NCBI RefSeq assembly: GCF_026262505.1
Contig: NW_026529132.1
Location: 45,355-109,354, forward strand
Source: Trichomonas vaginalis G3
Lineage: Eukaryota; Parabasalia; Trichomonadida; Trichomonadidae
DNA: 64,000 bases
Direction: 5' to 3'
Within the stretch, counting starts at the first letter, position 1, and the number at the start of each line of letters is the position of its first letter. The notes below the pieces were generated by a model, which saw nothing but the letters and a program-made list of their open reading frames with translations, had not been told where the DNA came from and ran no database searches. Shown in pieces: positions 45,687 through 52,907 of this stretch. The position numbers were made by a program, and so were the translations under genes.

Positions 45687-46025
45687 ATCTGTCTTTACAT
45701 ACAAAATAAAAAAATAAAAAAAATAAAATTAACTTTATTTTTTCTATCTTAAGGAAATTCATGATTTTCATAGAGTTTTGGCGAGTAGGGAAAAAGTCGG
45801 TCTAGAGAAATTTCACTGTTTTCATAGAGTTTTGGCGACTGGGGTTTCTTCCCTACTCGCTGTGCTTCACTGTTTTCGTACGGAATCTCTTCTCTCGGTT
45901 TTACATGGTAAGCAATCTTATGCCATTTTACTCAGATTTTTGTTGCTGAATTCAATAAAAATATAATTTAGGGTAGATGGGTATATCTACCCTCTTTTCT
46001 ACCCTCTTTTCTACCCCAGTTATAT
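45687..46025. other. Non-coding spacer with leader motif and repeats
   Basis: This holds, from left, the promoter/leader of the first KilA-N gene (TACATACAAAATAAAAAA), a shared stretch CTTAAGGAAATTCATGA also found near 46738 and 50824, two copies of TTTTCATAGAGTTTTGGCGA (~45768 and ~45813), inverted arms GCGAGTAGGGAA / TTCCCTACTCGC, and a GGGTAG module at 45957-46018. No gene seen. Confidence 0.6.
45957..46018 (+). repeat. GGGTAG module, copy 3 (forward)
   Basis: AATATAATTTAGGGTAGATG, then GGTATATCTACCC and CTACCCTC units. It lies at the 3' side of the second KilA-N gene. Confidence 0.8.
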
Positions 46026-46666
46026 TTATAAACGTTTTACATGGTAAACGTTATTTTTACATGTATTTTTCAGCAACTTCGTCAAATAATTTATAGCTTT
46101 ATCTATCTCATCTACTTCAAACGTTTCTTTACCTTTTATGGGAGCACCATACATTTTCTCAAACTTTTCAAGTATTCTGTTTCTGCAGCTCTCATATCAT
46201 TAACAAACACAACCTTGACTCTATTGACTGTACTGTCATATCTTTGAGTTATATTATATGTTCTTCCTATCTTATATCTTTTTGTATTGAAGTCCTTCGG
46301 TTTCTGAACGATGTAAAGTAAGCCTTCACTGCAACGTTCCGTATCGAATGAACCATATGTTATGAAGTTATATCCAACAACTGGGTCTAACCATAACAAA
46401 ACTATTGGTATAAGACTTTTGTCTATAAGATATGCTGCAGTTCCATAGAATTTTACCGATATCATAAGCTCAGGATTTCTTGTCAAAATTTTCTGAGTTG
46501 AAGCATTTCTAACCCAGTCCTTTGCTCTCTTTTCAAATGGAGATAAAATGTCTGACAAAGAATATTTGTTGTATTTCTTTGAGTATCTTACGTTTAAATC
46601 ACCAATTCTAACCAATTTAGTGTTATTGTCTATCTTTTTAACTGTTTCAAACTCAGTGTTTGTCAT
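46026..46666 (-). CDS. KilA-N plus T5orf172 (GIY-YIG-like) fusion protein, C-terminal frameshift
   Basis: The frame 46666-46136 gives 176 aa. The N-terminal part has a KilA-N/MSV199-like layout (NVRYSKKYNKYSLSDILS, then YGTAAYLIDKSLIPIVLLWLDP). The C-terminal part reads GLLYIVQKPKDF, YKIGRTYNITQRYDS and RAAETEYLK, the strand-helix order of the T5orf172 domain, a GIY-YIG nuclease relative often joined to KilA-N/Bro proteins in large DNA viruses. Near 46155 a one-base shift ends the frame early. The expected continuation (KMYGAPIKGKETFEVDEID) is open in the next frame to a TAA at 46026-46028. The leader upstream of the ATG resembles that of the first KilA-N gene. Confidence 0.7.
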
Positions 46667-46928
46667 TTCCTGTTCTTACATACAAAATAAAAAAAATATT
46701 TTAAAAAAAAACTAACTTTATTTTATTTTTTTCTATCTTAAGGAAATTCATGAAATTTGGTCATTTTACTCAGAATTCAATAAAATATATTTTAGGCGAC
46801 CAGGTCACTCGGTTAAATGAACTTCTCTGAAAAAGTGTGACAACATGACATTTTGACAACAACACAGGAAATATACTTCTTCGTAAATGTTTTGTCAAGA
46901 CTTCTTCGTAATGAGCGTAAATCAGACA

Positions 46929-46986
46929 AAAAATATTTTAGGGTAGAAGGGTATATCTACCCGTTTTCTACCCTCATTTCTACCCC
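46929..46986 (+). repeat. GGGTAG module, copy 4 (forward)
   Basis: Preceded by a 25-bp-array-type unit and ATCAGACAAAAA, the same arrangement as the copy near the right terminus (58066-58160, reverse). Confidence 0.8.
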
Positions 46987-47053
46987 ATATGTCCTTACTG
47001 AAAAAGTATGTGTTCCATATGTCATTTTACTCAGAATTTTGTGCTGAATTCAG

Positions 47054-47113
47054 CAAAAATATATTTTAGGGTAGAAGGGTATATCTACCCCGTTTTCTAC
47101 CCTCATTTCTACC
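47054..47113 (+). repeat. GGGTAG module, copy 5 (forward)
   Basis: AATATATTTTAGGGTAGAAG, then GGTATATCTACCCC and CTACCCTC units, 60 bp from the 3' end of the gene at 47166. Confidence 0.8.
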
Positions 47114-47165
47114 ATAAAGTTTTACAAGCGTTTTACATGGTATATGTTGTGATGGTTCATGACTT

Positions 47166-48002
47166 TTAAACAGTTTTTGTAGCTTCTATTTCTTCACGAA
47201 GGATATCAAAAATTTTAACTATGCCGAAGGTTTCTTTATATTTTTTCTTGACATCTGAAAGAAGGAAATCGTTAGCAGTTGGATAGTTTTTGTTCAGAAA
47301 TGTCAACATGTCCATTTTATCTTCTGCTGGTTTCTCTACTTCTTTCTTTAAGTCAGTATGGTCTTTTCTCATTCTTTCTATCTCTTTGACGGAGTAGTTA
47401 TATTTCCTCATTGCTGCTTTACATTTAGAACATTGTGAGTTCATTTTTGCGTTATATTCTGAAATTTGTCCTGCTAGTATGACTAAGGCGTAGATGGTTT
47501 TCTTTAACTCAAAGGTTGCTGGTTTTATCTGTTGGTTCCATACCTTACCTCTTCTATCTTTATCTCTTATCTGCAAGACACACTCAGCAACTAACGAAAC
47601 AAAGTTGTCGTAGGTCTTAAATTCTTCAGATTTATATATGTCAATGACTTTGTGGTTGCAATGAAATCCAAGAAACTCATAGTTTACCTTTCGTATGAAC
47701 TTCTTTATTTCTACTGAGTCAGTCAGTCTGACTTCAATTTCATCGAATTCTGGAATAGTGAGTTTTTGTTGTTGTATTTCAGGAAGTTTAGGCAAATGGT
47801 CTATAATATCTTGCATTTCATAAAGATACTGTTCATTTGTTTCATCTTTTGCACTACAGTCTAAATCTCCTTGGAGAAGTTCTTGCTTTATCTTCTGGAT
47901 TTCTGTTTCGAAAGTATATGAAGAAGGAATGAAGCTTTTCATCTCTACTAACATTGAAGTTGGGTTCATGACTAACGAGTTTGGTGCTGTTGTTGCAAAC
48001 AT
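47166..48002 (-). CDS. Hypothetical protein with CxxC pair and coiled-coil
   Basis: Intact 278-aa frame from ATG 48002. Features: a hydrophobic/Pro start (MFATTAPNSLVMNPTSML), charged helices, a Cys pair in CSKCKAAMRKYNYS (~195-208), a following coiled coil (IERMRKDHTDLKKEVEKP), and a C-terminal helical unit (FLNKNYPTANDFLLSDVKKKY). Its leader (TATTTTTATTGTAAGAACATG) resembles those of the KilA-N genes, and an AAAAAATATTTTTT motif lies 17-31 bp upstream. Family not recognised; a replication or regulatory role is possible from the shared leader. Confidence 0.65.
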   Translation of the reverse strand: MFATTAPNSLVMNPTSMLVEMKSFIPSSYTFETEIQKIKQELLQGDLDCSAKDETNEQYLYEMQDIIDHLPKLPEIQQQKLTIPEFDEIEVRLTDSVEIKKFIRKVNYEFLGFHCNHKVIDIYKSEEFKTYDNFVSLVAECVLQIRDKDRRGKVWNQQIKPATFELKKTIYALVILAGQISEYNAKMNSQCSKCKAAMRKYNYSVKEIERMRKDHTDLKKEVEKPAEDKMDMLTFLNKNYPTANDFLLSDVKKKYKETFGIVKIFDILREEIEATKTV

Positions 48003-48089
48003 GTTCTTACAATAAAAATAAAAAATATTTTTTGGTGGGACTACCTTTATTTTATTTCAGCACAAAATGAACGAGTTTGGTTTAAAAAT

Positions 48090-48177
48090 ACGGTGGAGCC
48101 AAAAATGGCTCGACCTCAAAAACAAGCATTTTGTGAAGAATATACCAACCCGCTGTTTTCCGCGGGTTGCTTTTTTT
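48090..48177 (+). terminator. Two hairpins, the second followed by a T-run (intrinsic-terminator-like)
   Basis: The first hairpin is GGTGGAGCC / aaaaat / GGCTCGACC (one mismatch, ~48091-48114). The second is CAACCCGC / TGTTTTCC / GCGGGTTG, a perfect 8-bp stem (48146-48169), followed by CTTTTTTT. The block is flanked by direct repeats of ACAAAATGAACGAGTTT (~48061 and ~48181). In a bacterium this would be called a terminator. Here it could end a small RNA (pol III stops at T-runs) or be a protein-independent signal of the element. Confidence 0.45.
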
Positions 48178-48209
48178 ATACAAAATGAACGAGTTTTGTG
48201 TGTTTTCTA

Positions 48210-48274
48210 CGAGGGTAGAAAAGAGGGTAGAAAACGGGGTAGATATACCCTTCTACCCTAAAATATATTTTTTG
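48210..48274 (-). repeat. GGGTAG module, copy 6 (reverse)
   Basis: GAGGGTAGAAAAGAGGGTAG, then AAAACGGGGTAGATATACCC and the TTCTACCCTAAAATATATTT end; abuts the minisatellite. Confidence 0.8.
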
Positions 48275-48280
48275 GTGGTA

Positions 48281-50426
48281 CGTCGGACATTGTTCTGAAA
48301 CAGTACAAGTCTTGTTCTGAAACAGTACAAATATTGTTCTGAAACAGTACAAATATTGTTCTGAAACAGTACAAATATTGTTCTGAAACAGTACAAATAT
48401 TGTTCTGAAACAGAAAATTTTTCTCTCAAATTGAGAGCTTTTACGGGAAATTTGTTCTGAAAAAGTACAAGACTAGTTCTGAAAAAGTACAAGACTAGTT
48501 CTGAAAAAGTACAAGACTAGTTCTGAAAAAGTACAAGACTAGTTCTGAAACAGAACAAGACTAGTTCTGAAACAGTACAAATATTGTTCTGAAACAGTAC
48601 AAATATTGTTCTGAAACAGAAAATTTTTCTCTCAAATTGAGAGCTTTTACGGGAAATTTGTTCTGAAGCAGTACAAATATTGTTCTGAAACAGTACAAAT
48701 ATTGTTCTGAAACAGTACAAATATTGTTCTGAAACAGTACAAATATTGTTCTGAAACAGTACAAATATTGTTCTGAAACAGTACAAATATTGTTCTGAAA
48801 CAGTACAAATATTGTTCTGAAACAGTACAAATATTGTTCTGAAACAGTACAAATATTGTTCTGAAACAGAAAATTTTTCTCACAAATTGAGAGCTTTTAC
48901 GGGAAATTTGTTCTGAAAAAGTACAAGACTAGTTCTGAAAAAGTACAAGACTAGTTCTGAAAAAGTACAAATATTGTTCTGAAACAGTACAAATATTGTT
49001 CTGAAACAGTACAAATATTGTTCTGAAACAGTACAAATATTGTTCTGAAACAGTACAAATATTGTTCTGAAACAGTACAAATATTGTTCTGAAACAGTAC
49101 AAATATTGTTCTGAAACAGAAAATTTTTCTCTCAAATTGAGAGCTTTTACGGGAAATTTGTTCTGAAAAAGTACAAGACTAGTTCTGAAAAAGTACAAGA
49201 CTAGTTCTGAAAAAGTACAAGACTAGTTCTGAAAAAGTACAAATATTGTTCTGAAAACAGTACAAATATTGTTCTGAAACAGTACAAATATTGTTCTGAA
49301 ACAGTACAAATATTGTTCTGAAACAGTACAAATATTGTTCTGAAACAGTACAAATATTGTTCTGAAACAGTACAAATATTGTTCTGAAACAGAAAATTTT
49401 TCTCTCAAATTGAGAGCTTTTACGGGAAATTTGTTCTGAAGCAGTACAAATATTGTTCTGAAACAGTACAAATATTGTTCTGAAACAGTACAAATATTGT
49501 TCTGAAAAAGTACAAATATTGTTCTGAAACAGTACAAATATTGTTCTGAAACAGTACAAATATTGTTCTGAAACAGTACAAATATTGTTCTGAAACAGTA
49601 CAAATATTGTTCTGAAACAGTACAAATATTGTTCTGAAACAGTACAAATATTGTTCTGAAACAGAAAATTTTTCTCTCAAATTGAGAGCTTTTACGGGAA
49701 ATTTGTTCTGAAGCAGTACAAATATTGTTCTGAAACAGTACAAATATTGTTCTGAAACAGAAAATTTTTCTCACAAATTGAGAGCTTTTACGGGAAATTT
49801 GTTCTGAAAAAGTACAAGACTAGTTCTGAAAAAGTACAAGACTAGTTCTGAAAAAGTACAAGACTAGTTCTGAAAAAGTACAAATATTGTTCTGAAACAG
49901 TACAAATATTGTTCTGAAACAGTACAAATATTGTTCTGAAACAGTACAAATATTGTTCTGAAACAGTACAAATATTGTTCTGAAACAGTACAAATATTGT
50001 TCTGAAACAGTACAAATATTGTTCTGAAACAGAAAATTTTTCTCTCAAATTGAGAGCTTTTACGGGAAATTTGTTCTGAAGCAGTACAAATATTGTTCTG
50101 AAACAGTACAAATATTGTTCTGAAACAGTACAAATATTGTTCTGAAACAGTACAAATATTGTTCTGAAACAGTACAAATATTGTTCTGAAACAGTACAAA
50201 TATTGTTCTGAAACAGTACAAATATTGTTCTGAAACAGTACAAATATTGTTCTGAAACAGAAAATTTTTCTCACAAATTGAGAGCTTTTACGGGAAATTT
50301 GTTCTGAAAAAGTACAAGACTAGTTCTGAAAAAGTACAAGACTAGTTCTGAAAAAGTACAAGACTAGTTCTGAAAAAGTACAAGACTAGTTCTGAAACAG
50401 AACAAGACTAGTTCTGAAACAGAACA
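48281..50426 (+). repeat. 2.1-kb minisatellite of 22-bp units with higher-order structure
   Basis: The basic unit is GTTCTGAAACAGTACAAATATT (22 bp). A second class, GTTCTGAAAAAGTACAAGAC plus TA, forms blocks of 2-4. Nine longer units (starting near 48411, 48612, 48866, 49118, 49389, 49659, 49760, 50030, 50260) contain CAGAAAATTTTTCTCTCAAA and the palindrome CTCTCAAATTGAGAG, then GCTTTTACGGGAAATTT. Long units are spaced about 100-270 bp apart. The array is non-coding: since 22 is not a multiple of three, all frames stay open as a 22-residue repeat by accident. It ends at the ATG of the next gene. Confidence 0.95.
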
Positions 50427-50792
50427 ATGGACAGCATCGAGCCATTAGATGAGGCAATTTACCTTATAGAGATAAATGAAGTTGTTAAGCAGTATTTGGG
50501 CAAGGACAAAGCCAACAAGTCCCTCGGCGTCTGGTTGTCTGGAAGAGGTGCGCTGAAAATCGAGATTTCGACTGGAATTCCAATTCAAATACCAGAAAAC
50601 ACTCCTGTAGACGACATAAAGGAGATGAAGAAAGAAGCTCTTCTCAAGTTCTTTGCAAAGCGCCCATGGATACAACTTCCAAACAGAGAGAGTCCAATTC
50701 CACGAATTATACAAATTCTCAGAGCACTGTTCCACTTCTCTGGTCAGCCGTTCTACATAACCTGTGAAGGCGACATCCAACCAGTTCAGTAA
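50427..50792 (+). CDS. Hypothetical 121-aa protein directly after the minisatellite
   Basis: Intact frame starting MDSIEPLDEAIYLIEINEVV; mixed alpha/beta with GVWLSGRGALKIEISTGIPI, PENTPVDDIKEMKKEALLKF and ESPIPRIIQILRALFHFSG. The codon choice is richer in G/C third positions than its neighbours (GCC, CTC, GTC), hinting at a different history. Its start codon lies inside the last repeat unit, so the minisatellite serves as its upstream region. Transcribed away from the KilA-N cluster. No family recognised. Confidence 0.65.
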   Translation: MDSIEPLDEAIYLIEINEVVKQYLGKDKANKSLGVWLSGRGALKIEISTGIPIQIPENTPVDDIKEMKKEALLKFFAKRPWIQLPNRESPIPRIIQILRALFHFSGQPFYITCEGDIQPVQ

Positions 50793-50833
50793 ACATCTCA
50801 TTTTAACTAACTTTTTTGCTGTCTTAAGGAAAT

Positions 50834-50907
50834 TCATGAAAATTCAACGGGTAGAAATGAGGGTAGAAAACGGGGTAGATATACCCTTCTACCCTAAAAT
50901 ATATTTT
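50834..50907 (-). repeat. GGGTAG module, copy 7 (reverse)
   Basis: Includes CTTAAGGAAATTCATGAAAA, the GGGTAGAAATGAGGGTAG units and CCCTAAAATATATTTTTC. Lies between two gene 3' ends. Confidence 0.8.
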
Positions 50908-51061
50908 TCAGTGCTTTTTCAGCACTTTTCCGTAGTTGTATATGAAAGACAATTCGAGATAAAATTTCTTCATCTGATATAGTCCTACCAGCGTTTGTAA
51001 AGATATAGTCAAACGGTTTTGTATCTACTACATTTGTTCTTTGTTTTTCAACCTGAAGCAT
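50908..51061 (-). pseudogene. Internally deleted remnant of the 282-aa element protein
   Basis: From ATG 51061 the first ~27 codons (MLQVEKQRTNVVDTKPFDYI, then FTNAG) match the N-terminus of the 282-aa protein at 61206-62054 (MLSIEKENSRVATTKPLDEL, FTNVG). After a one-base shift the next codons read FYLELSFIYNYGKVLKKH, matching that protein's C-terminus (FYLELSFIYNYYRTVKI). The ~230 middle residues are missing. It is therefore a diverged, internally deleted duplicate. Confidence 0.65.
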
Positions 51062-51086
51062 TTAATATATGTAAAAATATACTGTT

Positions 51087-51671
51087 TTAAAATGGTATGC
51101 CATATAGCTTCTTGAATTTGTTAAGAAGTATTTGAACGTATTTTCCATCTGTATCTCTAGCGTTTACATGAGCATAGCCCGTCTTAGTAAAATATACTTG
51201 TAATTTCCTATAGTTTACGCCGGTATAAAAGTAGAAAGAGTCTTGTTCTTCGCTGTAGTAGTAAAACTCAAACGTATGCTTGCCATAGTCTGTAATTTCA
51301 ATTGCTTCATCTTCTAGTTCGTCGACAAATTCGAATACAATATCTCTAAATCTACCCTTGTTCTTATTGTTTTCAGAACGAGTGACCCAACGTAAGTTTT
51401 CAAGTCTATTGTCGTTTCTTATACGGTTTATATGGTCTACAAGAGGTAAATTGTTAGGGTTCGGTATAAAATGAGTTGCAATGACAATATGTTTAAAATA
51501 GTGTTTTCCACCCATCTTCATAACAGCATATCCGTTATTTCGCTCCCATTCGCTTAAAACTCTTTTTGTCTTTTTGTTTCTGACTTCAAAAGGCTCAGAA
51601 CAGTGAATTTCATATTTCTCATCTAACAAACAAGTTTCCCAACGGTCTTCTCCAACAAACCCAGCGTACAT
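51087..51671 (-). CDS. HNH endonuclease (NUMOD4/HNH homing-type)
   Basis: The start chosen is ATG 51671 (MYAGFVGEDRW), giving 194 aa; upstream in-frame codons overlap an AT-rich promoter. The N-terminus WETCLLDEKYEI followed by SEPFEVRNKKTKRVLS is NUMOD4-like. The HNH core is HIVIATHFIPNPNNLPLVDHINRIRND followed by NRLENLRWVTRSEN (61-100), with the usual His, Asp-His and Asn. The C-terminal ~90 residues are a separate beta-rich unit. Such enzymes cut DNA at specific sites and spread themselves between related genomes; here it is a free-standing gene in the element. Confidence 0.85.
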   Translation of the reverse strand: MYAGFVGEDRWETCLLDEKYEIHCSEPFEVRNKKTKRVLSEWERNNGYAVMKMGGKHYFKHIVIATHFIPNPNNLPLVDHINRIRNDNRLENLRWVTRSENNKNKGRFRDIVFEFVDELEDEAIEITDYGKHTFEFYYYSEEQDSFYFYTGVNYRKLQVYFTKTGYAHVNARDTDGKYVQILLNKFKKLYGIPF

Positions 51672-51683
51672 TTCAAATAAAAT

Positions 51684-51700
51684 AAAAAAAATATTTTTTT
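51684..51700 (-). promoter_or_regulatory. AT palindrome before the HNH gene
   Basis: AAAAAAAATATTTTTTT at 13-30 bp before ATG 51671, in the 46-bp gap to the next gene. Confidence 0.4.
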
Positions 51701-51717
51701 GAAAAATGTTTTTTCCT

Positions 51718-52140
51718 TTACTTAACATAACCACCAGCTACCATAAGTCTTTGACGCCAACCCATACCAGCTAATGAAGGTTGACTTGGTTTAGTTTGGA
51801 AACTAAACTTTGGTTTTGGTTTATCTTCAGTTTTTGGTTTCTCTTCTTCTATCGGTTTTTCGTCACTTTTCGGTTCCTCTGACTTTACCTCACTTGCAGG
51901 TATGGTTGTGTCGTCAACATCTTCATAAATATCATATGCCATTTGTTTTTGTTTTCCTTTCAACTTTTTGTGTTTGTTGTAAAGTTTAGAATATTTCGAC
52001 TCTAAGTCAATGAGATGTTCTATAATGAACTGTTTGTCAGTGAAGTAAACTTTTCCATCTGTTGTCTCGAAAGCTCCTTCAGACTTCAATATTTTTATTT
52101 GTGAGAGTCTGTTTCTTTTTTGAGATACTAGCCGTTCCAT
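51718..52140 (-). CDS. Hypothetical charged protein with Glu/Lys/Pro-rich linker
   Basis: Intact 140-aa frame from ATG 52140. It has a basic helical start (MERLVSQKRNRLSQIKILKS), an FTDKQFIIEHLIDLESKYSKLY coiled coil (33-55), an acidic Pro-rich linker (80-115) and the end SLAGMGWRQRLMVAGGYVK. Gene order (between HNH and a run of small structural-type genes) suggests a virion component; no family recognised. Confidence 0.6.
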   Translation of the reverse strand: MERLVSQKRNRLSQIKILKSEGAFETTDGKVYFTDKQFIIEHLIDLESKYSKLYNKHKKLKGKQKQMAYDIYEDVDDTTIPASEVKSEEPKSDEKPIEEEKPKTEDKPKPKFSFQTKPSQPSLAGMGWRQRLMVAGGYVK

Positions 52141-52319
52141 TTCTATGAAAATGACTTTATAGTTAGGGTTTGTATTTCCAGACCTGGCACTTTCTATTAT
52201 TGAATTTTCTCTTCATCTGTAAGTTCTTTGACAGGTTTTGACAATGGTTCTGAACTTTTTGTTTGTGGTGTCAAATCTACCGTTTCAACTTCTTCGTCAT
52301 TTCATCTCAGTAAAAAATT
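52141..52319 (-). pseudogene. Small frameshifted ORF region
   Basis: Minus-strand codons read DEEVETVDLTPQTKSSEPLS and KPVKELTDEEKIQ (about 52312-52197), then NTNPNYKVIF in another frame. No ATG is in frame: the expected start lies after a TTTTTTACTGAGATGA leader identical to that of the next gene upstream. It is probably a small acidic protein gene with two indels. Confidence 0.35.
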
Positions 52320-52472
52320 TTAGTTTGGTTTGTTTTCAACTGGTTGTTTTAGGTTTTTAAGTCGGTCTAAAACTTCCTGAGGTATAGGAAGAACTTGACA
52401 AACACGTGGTTGTGTAACTGCTGGAAGTCGACAAATCCATCTTCCCATTTGTCTCAATGCTGTATTGTTCAT
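52320..52472 (-). CDS. Hypothetical 50-aa protein
   Basis: Complete frame from ATG 52472 to TAA 52320: MNNTALRQMGRWICRLPAVT, with QVLPIPQEVLDRLKNLKQPV further on. Basic, with two Cys. The leader TTTTTTACTGAGATGAA before the ATG is repeated before the neighbouring small ORF (~52300), which supports the start. No family recognised. Confidence 0.45.
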   Translation of the reverse strand: MNNTALRQMGRWICRLPAVTQPRVCQVLPIPQEVLDRLKNLKQPVENKPN

Positions 52473-52491
52473 TTCATCTCAGTAAAAAACT

Positions 52492-52891
52492 TTACATTCC
52501 CCACGTTTGAGGCGGTTGAGGTTGGTTATTGTTTACCCACTGTTGTGCATGGTTATATCCTCTGTTAAAGAATCTTTCACCTTGGTCCATATAGTGTCCT
52601 GCTTGTTATAGTAGTCATTTGCTTTGTTATAATAGTTCCTGCTTCTCTTCCTACATTGTCCATCCATCCTTGAACTTTTCCTCTTGTTCAGGATTTGGAA
52701 TAAGATTTGTTGCATCTTCGTGCTACCTCCCAACCTTTCTGTACAGTTTGTATAATAGTGTTGTGCTTTCTCTTTAAGTATACCTAATGTACTCAAAATC
52801 TTTCTTCCAACTCCAAATACACTCTGGCTATTGTTCCAACTGCGGGCAAAAATCTGGATGCAACTCCTGCTAATGCGCCAAATAAACCCAT
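52492..52891 (-). pseudogene. pVI-like amphipathic virion protein candidate, frameshifted
   Basis: From ATG 52891: MGLFGALAGVASRFLPAVGT, a Gly/Ala-rich amphipathic start like membrane-active capsid proteins. Then, after indels, KILSTLGILKEKAQHYY, an Asn/Tyr-rich stretch (NKANDYYNKQ), and the end NNNQPQPPQTWGM before TAA 52492. About 133 codons with at least three frame breaks. It diverges from the integrase gene across 16 bp. Similar in style to the 80-aa protein at 56413-56655. Confidence 0.4.
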
Positions 52892-52907
52892 TTCTTATAG
52901 GGTAAAA

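Larger units (their letters stand above)
46667..47165. other. Non-coding spacer with promoter motif and two GGGTAG modules
   Basis: It contains the leader TATTTTGTATGTAAGAACAG (minus strand, next to ATG 46666), the AAAAAATATTTT motif (46689-46702), one subterminal-type repeat (GTTTTGTCAAGACTTCTTCG at ~46889) and modules at 46929-46986 and 47054-47113. Short frames here are not supported. Confidence 0.6.

Noticed and set aside
46853-47047. 64-aa plus-strand frame between KilA-N and the 278-aa gene
   Set aside because: It is made of the 25-bp-type repeat and the GGGTAG module, which are dispersed non-coding repeats.
48253-50274. Many minus-strand frames of 66-183 residues repeating YLYCFRTIFVLFQNNICTVSEQ
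   Set aside because: They are translations of the 22-bp minisatellite. Because 22 x 3 = 66, every frame cycles through the same 22 residues and stays open; there is no start context or composition of a real protein.
48281-50426. CRISPR array
   Set aside because: Units are contiguous 22-bp tandem repeats with no unique spacers of even length, and no cas genes are present; the genome is eukaryotic.
50445-50837. 130-aa minus-strand frame opposite the 121-aa gene
   Set aside because: Antisense shadow; the plus-strand frame has better composition, and its neighbours' spacing fits the plus gene.
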